Shown here one piece after another: positions 12,122 to 24,163 of a DNA stretch of 64,000 nt. Position 1 is the stretch's first letter, and each line of letters opens with the position of its first letter. The notes beneath the pieces were generated by a model. That model made no database searches. It had not been told where the DNA came from and was given only the letters and a program-made list of their open reading frames with translations. The position numbers and the translations under genes were made by a program. Origin of the DNA: Euphorbia lathyris (Eukaryota; Streptophyta; Magnoliopsida; Malpighiales; Euphorbiaceae). The DNA lies in the NCBI RefSeq assembly GCF_963576675.1, contig NC_088915.1, positions 42,623,501 through 42,687,500 on the forward strand, written 5' to 3'.

Positions 12122-13864
12122 ATGGCTGAGAACAGCACTCGTTTCCTCCCAGGAAATCAGACAACTCAGATTTTACCTGAGGGACTGTCCATTATTCGGC
12201 CTCCTCTGTTCTTCGGGTCTAACTATACCTTTTGGAAGAACAGAATGAAAAATTTCATTCAGGCAACAAATATGAGTGCATGGCTTTCTATAGTCCAAGG
12301 CCCATTTGTTCCTATTGAAACTATTGACGGCCAAACGGTTGTTAAAGCTGAGACTAAGTGGACAGAAGATGATCTCAAGAAGCTACAAAATCATGCTTCG
12401 GCTATAAACATGCTTCACTGTGCGTTAGATGCTGCAGAGTACAACAAGATTTCAGGTTGTGAGTCAGCGCAGGAGATCTGGAAGAAACTGGAAGTCACCT
12501 ACGAAGGAACCAATAAAGTTAAGGAGTCCAAGGTGAACCAGCACATGAGGGTGTACGAGCTTTTTGAAATGAATGATGATGAAGGAATCTCTGACATGAA
12601 CTCAAGATTCACAAACATAATCAACGAGTTCAAGAGACTTGGCAAAATCTTTACTGAGGAAGAGCAAGTCAAGAAGATACTGAGGGGTCTTCCTAAAAGC
12701 TGGCAAGCCAAGAAAACTGCTGTTGAGGAAGCTCAAGACTTAACCACCTACAAGTATGATGAACTCATTGGCTCGCTGCTGACCCATGAGATCTCAATGA
12801 AGAACTTTGAGGTGAAGGAGAAGTCTGAAGATAAGAAGCAAAAGTCTCTTGTCATGAAAGCTGACTCCACTGATGGGAGATCAACAGACGATGAAGAAAT
12901 GGCAATGTTCACTAGAAAGATGAAAAGGCTGTTCAGAAAGAATGATAAATATTCCAAGAAGCCTTACAAGAAGTTTGACAAGTACAAAGCTGAGTCCAGC
13001 GACAACAAGTACAAGAAGGACAGCTCAAAGCCCATTACATGCTTTGAATGTCATCAAACTGGCCATATCAAATCAAGCTGTCCTACCTTGAGGAAGAAAA
13101 GGAAGAACGGCAAGAAGGCAATGGTGGCAACCTGGAGTGATAGTGATGAGTCATCATCATCAAAAGCTGACGCCACTGAGTCAGCAAAGATCTGCTTCAT
13201 GGCAGATGAGCTTGCTGAGCCTTATGTTTCTGAGCATGCTGACCCTTCCATTGCATCTGACGATGAGGTACACTCAACTGAGGTAATATCACTACCCTTG
13301 CTCAGAAATGAAATGATTAATGCCCTGAGTGACCTCTACACACTTGTCAAAAAGTGTAACAAGAAGGTTAGAGCACTCAGCAGGCGATGTGACGAGATTG
13401 AAGAGGTCAAACTGAGTGACCTTCGATATCTTCTCCAGGACAACTCAACTTTGCATAGCAATATAGAAATTATGCAAAAGTTTGTCTCTGAGGTCCAATC
13501 AGATTCTAAGAAACTAAAAAAGGACGTCACATCTATTCAGAACCAACTCAAGGTTCTGAATAAAAGAAATATTCCTCTGAGCACTCAGTACCGAAGTACT
13601 AGTCAGCAGAGATGGAATCCTCAGCGAAATGTCCAGTGTGACTTCTGTGGGAAGAAAGGACACACCACAAAGGTGTGCTAGCATGCTCAGTACTGGGGTG
13701 CTGACCAGTCAGTGAGATATCCTAAACGGAAGGTTAGCTGTGACTTCTATGGGAAAAATGGACACACTGTCCAAGTGTGTCGTCATAAGATTAAATATGA
13801 TGCTTTACTTGCTGAGCCTAACAAACAAGGACCCAAAAAGACTTGGGTACCTAAAGATAACTAG
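12122..13864 (+). pseudogene. gag: Copia-C gag (one nonsense codon)
   Basis: Starts at the ATG of MAENSTRF, 46 bases after the PBS. It encodes the capsid-nucleocapsid protein. Residues about 1-230 are the Copia capsid region (FGSNYTFWKNRM near 30-45, LRGLPKSWQ near 185). A CCHC zinc knuckle CFECHQTGHIKSSC sits near residue 308. An acidic, serine-rich and then coiled-coil stretch follows, and a second knuckle, CDFCGKKGHTTKVC, runs straight into a TAG at 13679-13681. The same frame stays open for 61 more codons to 13864 and holds a third, damaged knuckle (CDFYGKNGHTVQVC, second Cys to Tyr). The intact gag would be about 580 residues. Copia-B has the same architecture, with its third knuckle broken by a frameshift. 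Confidence 0.9.
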
Positions 13865-13905
13865 TTATATTGTAGGTAAGCCTGAGGTGTGTTGACAAGT
13901 CAAAG

Positions 13906-14258
13906 ATGTGGTACATTGACAGCGCATGCTCGAGGCATATGACTGGTGATGAAACTTAGTTCATCACATTTGTGCGTAAATGAGGTGGAAGCGTAAGTTT
14001 CAGAGACAATAAAAAGGGTAAGATAGTAGGGTCAGGAACCGTTGGTGGTAATCCTACTATTGAGTCAGTCTCCCTAGTCAGCGGACTCAGATATAACTTA
14101 CTCAGCGTAGCTCAGCTATGTGATAATGGAAGAAAAGTTATATTTGATGACACTGGATGTAAAATATTCGAGGGTAAAACAAATGAGTTGATTTTAACTG
14201 CCCCTCGTATTGATAATGTCTTTATGCTGAACTTAGAAAAGAAATTTTCAAAAACTGT
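13906..14258 (+). pseudogene. Copia-C protease and GAG-pre-integrase region
   Basis: Opens with [16 protein letters not shown]. The retropepsin active site is Asp-Ser-Ala, as in Copia-B, rather than Asp-Ser/Thr-Gly. The frame has TAG at about 13957 and TGA at about 13981, then runs through [11 protein letters not shown] to about 14255, where a frameshift leads into the integrase frame. The enzyme would cut the gag-pol polyprotein; this copy cannot make it. Confidence 0.82.
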
Positions 14259-15509
14259 ATGCTTAGTGTCAAGGAAGAAAATTCCTGGCTATGGCACATG
14301 AGACTTGGTCATGTAAGCATGGACCTCCTGGCCAAATTAGCAAGAAAGCAATTAGTTGAGGGACTGCCAGAACTTAAGTTCGAAAAATATCAATTATGCA
14401 ACGCTTGTCAAGCTGGAAAACAAACCAAACAATCTTTTCATAGTAAAAACATTGTCTCAACTAAGCGTCCATTAGAGTTGCTACACTTGGATCTCTTCGG
14501 TCCAGTCCAGCCGCTGAGCTTGGGTGGTAGAAGATTTTCCTTGGTCATTGTAGATGACTTTTCTCGGTACACTTGGATCATCTTGCTGAGTAGCAAGGAT
14601 GAAACCTTTGAGACGTTTTCAACTTTAGTAAGAAAACTTGAAAATGATAAAGAACTTAAGTTAGCTCACATCCGAAGTGATAATGGTGGAGAATTCAAAA
14701 ACCAACAGTTTGTTGAATTCTGTGAAGCCAACGACATTGACCATAATTTTTCTGCTCCTAGAACGCCTCAACAAAATGGGGTTGTTGAAAGGAAAAACAG
14801 AACCTTGGTTGAAATAGCCAGGACAATGCTGAGTGAGCATAGGCTTCCAAAGTACTTTTGGGGAGAAGTTGTCAACACAGCGTGCTACATACTTAATAGG
14901 GCTCTAGTCAGACCCATATTAAAGAAGACTCCCTACGAACTTTGGAAAGGACGAAAGCCCAACATTGGATACTTTCGTGCCTTTGGTTGTAAATGCTTTA
15001 TTCTAAATACCAAAGACAGCCTTGCTAAGTTTGATTCAAAAGCTGATGAAGCTATATTTTTAGGCTACTCAACAAACAGCAAAGCATATAGAGTTTTCAA
15101 TAAACGAACTCAGGTCCTAGAAGAGTCAGTACATGTTGAGTTTGATGAAACTAACCCTGTAGGAAAAGACAAGCAGCTGACTGAGGATGATCCATACTCA
15201 GCACCCGCTGACCAAGAAATAGCAGTTGAGTCACTACCTCAAGGGCTGACCAAAGGAAAAAGCGAAACTCAAATTATTTTCACTGACCAATCTATACCTG
15301 CAGAGATTGTTGAAACACAACCAGCTCAAGACATCACTCTTCCAAAAGAGATCAGAATACCAAGAGGACACTCAGAAAGTGCCATTCTTGATGCTGCTAA
15401 AAACACCCTGATGACAAGAAATCAACTCAGGAGATACCTCAGCAACGTAGCATTCGTCTCAGTTCAGGAACCAAAGAACTTCACTGAAGCTGAGCACGAT
15501 GAGTTCTAG
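14259..15509 (+). pseudogene. Copia-C integrase
   Basis: The frame holds an HHCC zinc domain (WHMRLGHVSM, then CNACQAGKQ) and the catalytic core with all three acidic residues in context: [17 protein letters not shown] and [28 protein letters not shown] and FRAFGCKCF follow, then a long acidic linker to the RT. The frame ends at TAG 15507-15509, where Copia-B has a Trp codon (HDEFWM), so this is a nonsense mutation and not a gene boundary. Integrase inserts the cDNA; Copia elements place it before RT. Confidence 0.9.
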
Positions 15510-16995
15510 ATGAGTGCAATGCAAGAAGAACTTGATCAATTCAGAAGAAATGAAGTATGGGACTTAGTGCCAAATCCAAGAAGCCAGAAGACCATAGGAA
15601 CAAGATGGGTCTTCCGCAACAAGCTGGATGAACAAGGGAACGTGGTCAGAAACAAAGCAAGACTTGTAGCTCAGGGCTACAGTCAGCAAGAAGGTATTGA
15701 CTACGGTGTGACCTTCGCCCCAGTGGCAAGGCTAGAGGCTATAAGAATTTTATGTGCATATGCAAGTTATATGAACTTTAAATTATTTCAAATGGATGTT
15801 AAGAGTGCATTCCTTAATGGCTATAAATGAGGAAGTGTATGTTAATCAGCCTCCAGGGTTTGAGGATCCCAAGTTCCCAAACCACGTTTATAAACTCAAA
15901 AAGGCTCTGTATGGTCTCAAGCAAGCACCACGTGCTTGGTATGAGAGGCTGACCAGTTTCCTGCTGACTAGAAATTATGTCAGAGGTAAAACTGATACAA
16001 CCTTATTCATTAAGAGGAAGGGTAAAGATACCCTACTGGCTCAGATATATGTTGATGACATTATTTTTGGTGCCACTAACGAGTCAATGTGCAAGGAATT
16101 TAGTAAGCAGATGCAGACTGAGTTTGAAATGTCAATGATGGGAGAACTCAACTTCTTCCTTGGACTTCAAATCAAACAAGGGAAAAATGGCATTTTCATC
16201 AGTCAAACTAAGTATGCTAAGGAGATATTGAAGAAGTATGAACTTGAGAATTTCAAGTCAATATCTACCCCTATGGGCACTGACACTGTCCTCTGCGCTG
16301 ACGAAAATGGTAAGTCAGTAGACAGCAAATTATACCGAGGTATGATTGGTTCTCTACTCTACTTAACTGCTAGTAGGTCGGACATTCAGTTCTCAATATG
16401 TTATTGTGCTAGATATCAATCTAACACTAAGGAATCTCATTACATAGCTGTAAAAAGAATCCTTAGATATTTGCAAGGCTCAGTGAATGCAGGTTTGTGG
16501 TATCCCAATACTCATGATTTCACACTCATTGGATACACTGACGCTGACTACGGACGAGACAAGCTTGAACGAAAAAGCACCTCAGGAGGTTGCCACTTCT
16601 TTGGAAGCTGTCTTGTGTCCTGGTTCAGCAAGAAGCAGGCGTCAGTAGCCCTGTCAACCACTGAAGCTGAGTACATTGCTGCTTAAAGCTGTGTTGCTCA
16701 AGTCCTATGGATTAAGCAACAGCTTGAAGATTATGGCATTCAGACTAAAACAATTGAAGTCAAATGTGACAACAAGAGTGCCATTGACCTATCAAAGAAC
16801 CCAATCCAGCACAGTAGGATGAAGCATGTCAGCATAAGACATCACTTCATCAGAGATCATGTACTCAAGGCAGAGATCAAGCTGACTTATGTCCCAACGG
16901 ATGAGCAGCTTGCTGATATCTTCACAAAGCCACTGGCTCGTGAGCAATTCAACATACATAGAGAAGCCATTGGTATGTTTAATCCTCTTCAATAA
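15510..16995 (+). pseudogene. Copia-C reverse transcriptase and RNase H
   Basis: RT begins with [28 protein letters not shown] frameshift falls at FLNG (about 15822-15826), after which the frame continues with [29 protein letters not shown] and the catalytic IYVDDIIFG. RNase H shows [17 protein letters not shown] and KCDNKSAIDL. A TAA at 16684-16686 interrupts it where Copia-B reads Gly. The reading ends at NPLQ, stop 16993-16995, matching the Copia-B end. The lesions are few, so it decayed recently. Confidence 0.9.
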
Positions 16996-17374
16996 ATTCC
17001 AAGTATAATATGTGATATATGCATGCTGAGTGAATTACCATGCTGAATGATTTATGCTAAATCAATAACTATCACATGCTGAGTAGATATACACGCTGAA
17101 TGTTTATCTTAAGCTGAGCTACTAAGCATACGAATTATTCCTTTGCGTAACACTGACTACTCAGAACTTTAAACGTTTGGAATCCTTAACACTGAGTAAA
17201 GATCCGTTGCAAAATTTAATGCAAAACACGCGAATTGAATAGCCACCTAGGATGATGTAAGCGCAATAATTAGAAAACACATGCGCCGAATGTGTCATAA
17301 ATGCCAGAATCTTTGTCGATTGAGTATCTCGAGGTCAAACGACCACCTCAACGCTTCAGATCAACTCGACACCT

Positions 17375-17464
17375 CTATAAATAGTGGATGATTTCCCACT
17401 TTTACCTCTTTACGCTTCAAAATCTCTGGTATTCAAATACCAGAGATTTTGAAGTGTAAAGAGG
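17375..17464 (+). promoter_or_regulatory. Possible internal promoter (TATA box) and long hairpin before the third ORF
   Basis: The non-coding gap 16996-17515 between RNase H and the third ORF contains CTATAAATAG at 17375-17384, a near-ideal plant TATA box. An inverted repeat follows at 17405-17464: two 28-nt arms with one mismatch (a possible G-U pair) around the loop TCAA. The third-ORF ATG is 52 bases after the hairpin. Copia-B keeps the TATA-like box (CTATAAATTA, minus strand near 44531) but not the hairpin. The gap otherwise has scattered GCTGAGT-like words and nothing I recognise. Confidence 0.5.
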
Positions 17465-17515
17465 CAAATACTCTTCTCTAAAAATTCCCAAACTTCTCAA
17501 ACTTCTCTAAGAATC

Positions 17516-18821
17516 ATGACAAAAGATTCTCAGAATGTCTCTGGTGCCGGTTACGCCGTTAATCGCTCCGATGAAAACCCTCAATCTCCTGCTCAGTAGG
17601 AACACGGTGAGACTCCCACCAAGTCTCAAGAAACTAGTCAGCGTGATCACTCAAAGGTCACTACACAGAGGAAGAAAACCAAGGCTGACCAAGCCACCTC
17701 CTCGAAAGGGAAGCAAAAGCAGGATAAGGCAAAGAAACCCGTGGAACGCACCTACTCTCTGGTTTACGAGAGTTTGAGGGGGTATAAGGTTGACCACTCT
17801 CGATGGTTTTCAAAGGGATTTGTGGAAGCTGAGCAACCCTTTTATGAGTGGATCACAAAGAACGGCTGGACCGAGCTGTTCTCAGTACGAGAGGCTACCT
17901 ATCCTGAGTTAGTGAAGGAATTCTACGCTAACCTAAGAGTCGCGGATGATAATCGGGACTATATGGTCACCAAGGTTCGAGGGAAGGATATCTTCATCAA
18001 CCCTGCTTACCTTGCCTCATTGCTCAAACTGAAAAACGAAGGAGCTCAGCTCAGAAAATCAGGTGACCAAGATAAGATTGAGTATCCCGCTGAGTTCTGT
18101 AAACCTCCTGGTCATATAGGGGAAATTTTGAGTACCTCCATGGGTCAACATCAAAAGATGGCCCACTACATACTAACCAATTTCCTCTTTCCGAAGATCA
18201 ACGCCACCAGCTCAGCGTCGAACTTCGAGCAGTGCTTCATCTGGCACATGCTGACCTATAAGCCGATCAACATGCCTGTCTTTATAATTGGTGGGTTTTA
18301 AAGAAGTACTGGAACTCTTAGGTTAGGCTCCATTATCACAAGAATCCTCAAAGATCACCGGGTGAGCTTGGTTGAGGAAATCCACACTTAGAGCACAGAG
18401 ATTACTGCAGCTGCACTGTTTGGTCTATTCTACGATCAACCAATTATGCCCAAGAAAGGGAAAGGGGTCGCTGTTCAGGAAACCGAGGGGATGCAGACCC
18501 GAAAAGGAAAGAAGGAAAGAAAGAGGAAAGCTGTTCAAAGCCCCTCTGGAGACGCTGTTTCTCCACCGAAAAAGCTTAAGTTTGTGTCCACAGGAACTAA
18601 GCCTCAAATTCAACAAGGTCAGGTTGGACCTAAGTCAACGGAAAACCTCAAAAGGCAAGCTGAGCCTGAGGTAGAAGAGAAAGAGGATACTGATGAGCAA
18701 CCACTAAGAAAGAAGAAGAAAATCTCTTCTGGGTTGAGTCCCATCAATGCACCTCCCACTAACTTCGTTATTCCTGCTGACTCACACGTTGCACAAAGTC
18801 TTGGCATTGACATTGAGCAAC
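17516..18821 (+). pseudogene. Copia-C third ORF, N-terminal part with a plant-transposon-protein-like domain
   Basis: Start ATG 17516 (MTKDSQNVSGAG). The corresponding start in Copia-B is MTKLSFNVSGAG. TAG at 17597-17599 breaks the frame. After a Lys-rich stretch comes a globular domain (about 17756-18300: SRWFSKGFVEAEQPFYEWI, FYANLRV, VRGKDIFINPAYLASLL, MAHYILTNFLFP). I recognise it as similar to the putative plant transposon protein domain found in many plant repeat ORFs. TAA at 18299-18301 and a second stop near 18390 follow. The frame then continues at 18446 with a basic stretch (MPKKGKG, KKKKIS, resembling nuclear localisation signals) until Athila-D cuts it at 18822. Function unknown. 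Copia-B lacks the globular domain. Confidence 0.75.
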
Positions 18822-20375
18822 TGATACGTCCCAAATATATAGTGTTTTCAACGTAGTTTAACCCCATTTATATGCGTGTTTAACCTCTATTGCTCAGTTT
18901 ATGGTATGTTTTGGTACGTTTCATCTAATTGTCGTCTAACGAGTGTTTTGAGTTGTTTCAGGGGTAAATGCACGAGAAATGGAGCAAAACAGGGACGGTC
19001 GTAATATTCCACCACCTGCTCGGCGAGCATGCAATGGGGTGCTCGGCGAGCACCATAGGCAAGCAGGATATTCCAGCACCTGCTCGGCGAGCAGGCAATG
19101 GGGTGCTCGGCGAGCACCATGAGCAGCCGCGATCTTGCCTCGACTGGCACTCCTGCTCGGCGAGCAGCGATTCGAGATGCATATGGGCCAGAATTCATGG
19201 GCCGGAATCCCGACCCGGATCAACTTTTAACGCTCCACTTCAACCAAAAACCTAAGACGAACATGGAGGCGAAGTCGTGCATTATAAATATGGGGTGAAA
19301 AACTATTTTGAGGGGGGAATCATTCAGGATGTAGTCTTTTGAGTAGCTCAGTCTTAGATTAGGTTTTAGTACTGTTTTTCCAGTTTCTTAGATTAGGTTT
19401 AATTATGTAATTTCATTTATCACAATTGACAGGAGAAGATCTTCATCTCTTCTAATTTATAATCGGAATCGGCAGAATGGGTTTTGGATTTCTATCTCTT
19501 CGCCTATTTATCTTTTGCTTTTATAAATTGTCGTAGATGTTTTCCATTAATCTAACATGCCTATTGCTTGGATTTGTTTGTCTATGAACCGATCCCCATC
19601 CAATTCAGGATGGGGATGAAATTGAGTGTATGAATATGTATGATTAGAGAATTAGAGCCTTTGATTGAACAAATTATGCATGCTTAATGCCTAGATGATG
19701 TTAGGAACATGATTTATGCTAGAATGAACATTGATAATGATTAACTAGTCTGTTTATGTATATAATTTGCTTAATGCCTGTTACCCTGACGTTAAATAGG
19801 ATTATAGATAGACGAGAACCTGACCACAGAATTGTCTATACTGAACCTGTGTAAATCTGACCTCGCTAGAGACCACTAGGAGTGCGGCTTTGTGGCTGGG
19901 CTACGGCTTTAGCCTTAGTAGCCAAAGAACCTAATGCTTTGCATGACATAGGGTATATGCCTAATCAAGCCGTCACCCGAATGCATGTGAATAGGTTAGA
20001 CAAATCCTGTACAAATTTGTCTATCTCATTAGGGCAATTATCGTCTAATCGCTAGTAACACATAAATCCTAATTCCCTAAACCATACATAGGATTTAATC
20101 AAGGAATTCCTCAACCTAGATTGTGCCATCCGTTAACTCACCTTCTCCATGTTAATTGTTCGTTTTATTTTATTAGATTACTGCTTTCAATTCGTCTAGT
20201 TAATTACCCAAAAACCCAAATTATTATTCAACCCTCTAAATAGTTAGACCAACCTAGGTAGATTTACTAGTTATAACAAATTGTCTTTGTGGTTCGATCT
20301 CGTGCTTAGCACAATATTACTTGTTGCGATAGGATACACTTGTCCTATTAAATGCTATATACTTTACAAGCATCA
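18822..20375 (+). repeat. Athila-D first LTR
   Basis: 1,554 bp. Five copies of the palindromic core GCTCGGCGAGC lie at about 19016-19160, with flanking bases that extend the symmetry differently in each copy (CCT/AGG, GT/AC). ORFs read through these palindromes on both strands are not genes. Confidence 0.9.
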
Positions 20376-20381
20376 AGTTTT

Positions 20382-20513
20382 TGGCGCCGTTGCCAGGGAC
20401 TATTTTGATTATAATTAGATTAAATTTGCTTGGAACTATTTTATTTATAATTAGATTATATTTCGAAATACCCGACAACAACACCATCACGTTTTTGGCG
20501 CCGTTGCCGGGGA
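20382..20513 (+). other. Duplicated primer binding site, tRNA-Asp
   Basis: TGGCGCCGTTGCCAGGGA at 20382-20399 matches the complement of the plant tRNA-Asp 3' end with one change and lies six bases after the LTR. A second, perfect copy (TGGCGCCGTTGCCGGGGA) is at 20496-20513. The two are 114 bp apart inside a short tandem duplication (GACTATTTTGATTATAAT follows both). The same pair recurs after the second LTR (25748 and 25862). Confidence 0.85.
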
Positions 20514-21145
20514 CTATTTTGATTATAATCTGTGTAAATTGAATAGGTTGAAATAATTATTTAGATTTATTTATATTTTTCGTTTCTTTTTCGTAATTTA
20601 ATAAACTGATTCCGTTGCTTCTCCCGTCATATTTCAGGATATAAATGCTCCCGACGCATCAAGGTCTTAGAAGTGCGAAAATACACCTACTCGCCGAGCA
20701 CAATTCCCCCTACTCGCCGAGCAGGTCATCCAGTTCTTAGCCTCTTAGTAAAACGACAGCGTAAAGCAAGCCCCCCCATCCGAAATCAAAATGTTGCTCG
20801 GCGAGCAACCCTATATCCGCTCGCCGAGCACTCCTGTTGAAAGAGCAAAATTCGTGATTTAACTCTATGCTCGACGAGCAACCCCTTTCCTGCTCGCCGA
20901 GCACTATCAGTTAAAAGGCCGAAAAATAGAAGTTTCAGCAGATACATGTTTGAACCTTCTAGTTTCCAAAACCTCCCAAAAACCCCTCCCCTTCAATTCC
21001 ACTCGAAAATTCATCACTCTTCCATAAATAGACTTCAATTCATCCTCACTCTACCATTCCCACATCAATTTGAAGCTCTAGGGTTAGGTTTTCCCCAAAT
21101 TCCAAAAATCCCCAAATCCCCTAACTTAGGAAAACCTAAATCACA
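20514..21145 (+). other. Athila-D leader with palindrome cluster
   Basis: No coding sequence. 20690-20905 holds about six copies of GCTCGSCGAGC-type palindromes (for example TTGCTCGGCGAGCAA near 20795). A similar cluster lies on the other side of the env-like ORF (23349-23461). The segment 20940-21140 is C/T-rich. Confidence 0.75.
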
Positions 21146-22413
21146 ATGTCTGAGGGAGATGATTACGAGCAGCCAGCGAGAAGGGGAGGAAGGAGGACGC
21201 GTGCCCCAGCCGTGAATCCTATGAGGCGCGCACAACGGGTAGCTCCACTCGTGTTCCTCACGACACATCCGTGTGCTCTGTCAGTTTAGTATCACTGCCC
21301 ATTCCTCTTGGAATCCGAGGCAGAAGGTAAGCGATTCGAAACACTATCCGGTAAGATTGTCTCCACTACCACTTTGATTTTTATTTATTGGAGAAACTAG
21401 GCTTGCTTGATAGTATTCAAGCGATTGCTGAAACTGTTGGGTCGTTCGATTTGCTGAATTTAGAACTAGATACATACCCGTTGCTAGTCCTAGAATTCTT
21501 TACTTCGTTTACTTACATTATTGATGAGGGAGTCAGCTCCATTAAATTCCGTTTGTTTGACAATACACACACTGTCATGGAAGATTTATTTTGTGAATTG
21601 TTCGGACTTTACGGTGAGGGAATTAGTGGTTGGTTGGAAAATGTGTGTGAAAAGTCCTTCTGGTTTGAGATGTCCTGTAGCGTTGAGGCAGGGTCTAAAA
21701 GTTATAAAAATAAATTCATCAAAGACCCTGTCCTCCGTCTGATGCATAAATTCATTTGCTATTCTGTTATTGGCAAAGATGACAGTGACAAAATAGCAAA
21801 TATCGAGCTGTTACTTCTTTATTGCTTACGGGAAGGGATTTATGTAAACCTGCCTAGGGTCGTTCTTTCCACCATGAATGAGGTGGTGGCTAAACAACGA
21901 TCCACTATGGGATTCGGTCACTTTGTGACTCGTTTTGCCCAACATTTTGGCTATGCGTCTAGGCTAACCGGTCTTATTTCTAATGGTTTTTTAACTATGG
22001 ATTATAACTTTATGGTTAAAGCTAACATTATTAGCAAAGACTGGATACTCTATATAGAAAGTGCAGATCCTCCGTAAGTAAATAGGCAAAGGGCAGCAAC
22101 AAGAAGAGGAGAGTCAGACGCCAGTCCTTCTTCCTCAACCGCACCTCAAGGAATAAGCACGGCTCAGTTCGAGGCACTCATGGCTTCCAATGCCCGAATT
22201 GAGGCTTCAAATGCTAGGATTGAGGAGCAGAACGCAAGGATTGAAACGGGACTCACTCATGCCACCTCCATTCATCAGCGAAAAAGTGAACAGATAGCGA
22301 GTCTTTCTCATGACTTGCAAGGTATGCGTGTAGAGGCTTTGGAGCAAAGACAAAGGATGGATCGCTTTATTGACTATTCAGCCCGTACACACGGGTGGGA
22401 TTGGCAGAATTGA
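21146..22413 (+). pseudogene. Athila-D env-like ORF (the only ORF of the element)
   Basis: Starts at ATG 21146 (MSEGDDYEQPARRGGRR). Two frame changes (about 21280-21300 and 21375-21387) lead into the long frame 21388-22077. The core (LDTYPLLVLEFFTSF, FRLFDNTHTVMEDLFCELFGLYG, KDPVLRLMHKFICY, IELLLLYCLREGI) matches the env-like ORF of Athila-E piece by piece and is an Athila third-ORF protein as I know the family. TAA at 22075-22077 interrupts it, but the frame then stays open to 22413 through repeated NARIEAS/NARIEEQ heptad-like units, probably a coiled coil, ending GWDWQN. No transmembrane helix is obvious. Function unknown; retention without gag-pol is notable. Confidence 0.75.
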
Positions 22414-24163
22414 GGGAGTTATTCTATCCCTATCTCTTGTCATTTATTTTACACTTTGCTTTCATGCATTTTTGGAAGTAAATACATGCTTAAAGTGTGG
22501 GGAGGGATACGGATAGAAACAAGCTTTTATATCCTGCAGTTTTAATTTTCTAGTTTAGTTTTCTTTTCCAATTTACTGTTTTCTAGCCTAGTTTTTCTTG
22601 CTTTTTTTTGTGTTTGTTAGTCTTGAGCTACAATAACTTGCCTCCACTTTTGAACCTATAGCTTCATCTCTGAAATTGTTGAAAGATTGAAGTGATTTTG
22701 AATTGATGCTTTGAGTTATTTGTGATAGTTGATAGGGTGAAATTTCATTAATTGACGGTCTGCTATCCGAATAAGTGCTTAGCAAGCAAAAGGTAGAACA
22801 TTTAGGAACTTTGAACAGGGTCCTATTGGCTTTAAGAAGTATAATTTGTATGCATTGTCAATATTGATCAATTTGATCATTGGGAATCACTTGTGAACAA
22901 AATGCCATATATTGTGAGATTTTGAGCCTTACATTGGAGCACTAAAAACAAAAATATTTGCTCAATTCATTCTTTCTGAGAGTCATACTTGCATTGTGAT
23001 TTTAATTGTCTTGTTCCACACTTGAATCAAAGCCACAAGCGTCTAATTAGGAGATGAAATGATAAAAGGCACCTAGGTATAGCCACTTGTGTTACAAGCC
23101 GTTTCTTTGTTTTGGCCAAAAACCCTATTTACATTGCGTTTAGTGTAGCCCCTTTGAAGCCACTCATTTATCTGTTTCTTTCATATAGCCACATTACAAG
23201 CTCGAGCCTTCGTAAATACCCTTGACACCCATGGAATTTATTTAACCCTACGTGCACAAAAAGATAACCTAGTGTGTAGATCATGCACTTTTGCTGTACC
23301 AAAAAGAAGTGTATCTGCCCAGAGAAGCAAAAACTGCTGATACTGCAGCTGCTCGATGAGCAACCCCTTTTCTGCTCACCAAGCACTGCCTGTTACAAAA
23401 GTGAGATTCACAAGTTGATGTTCTGCTCGGTGAGCAAGCCCATTCCTGCTCGCTGAGCACTATCAGCAGGATAAATAAAGGATAAAAGAAATCAGAGTTA
23501 GTTAAAAAAAAGGGATAACTCTGTACCCGACTCAAAGCTCACATGAGCCATTTACCGAAAAGAATGAAAAGCAAAAGAGAAATCAGAAAAATATCAACTC
23601 TTTTCACAATCGCTCAAAACACACTAGTGCCCAAAGATTGTGCATAGGATTAGAATAAATTCCATTTTAGCCCATTACTCCCCATCCATACCATTCCTCA
23701 ACCTACATTACAACCCTTGTAAAGACCTTTTTGATTAAATCCTCAATTAGATTAGCAAGTGGTGGCGATTTACGGAACTAAAAGACATCTCTCAATTTTA
23801 TTGCAATGTTTGTATGCGTGTGTAAACACTTTAACCTTGAGAGAAAAGATAAAGGCTATACAAAAACATAAAATCGAAAGCCTTGAGAGATCACCTTGTG
23901 AGGTTCTGAAGTGGTTCCGACTTTCATTATTAGGATTTATTGTACAGTGCAATACTCTTTGAGAAAATTGGAGCCGAAAGACCAAGTTCGACCACGTCCT
24001 AAATAGTCTATCATTTTTTTTGCTTTGCACGAGTAAGGATGGTAGAATGTCAAGTGAAATTAATCGTGTCAATTAATCACAGTAGCTTAACAGTATGATA
24101 TTTGATTTTGTCTTGATCCGGACACTTGCTTGAGGACAAGCAAGGTTTTAAGTGGGGGGGAGT
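22414..24163 (+). other. Athila-D 3' non-coding region and polypurine tract
   Basis: No gene. TTGCTTGAGGACAAGCAAGG (24128-24147) is an inverted repeat typical of Athila 3' regions. The PPT AGTGGGGGGGAG lies at 24151-24162, next to the second LTR. A palindrome group at 23349-23461 (TGCTCGATGAGCA, TGCTCGGTGAGCA and relatives) mirrors that in the leader. Confidence 0.75.
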
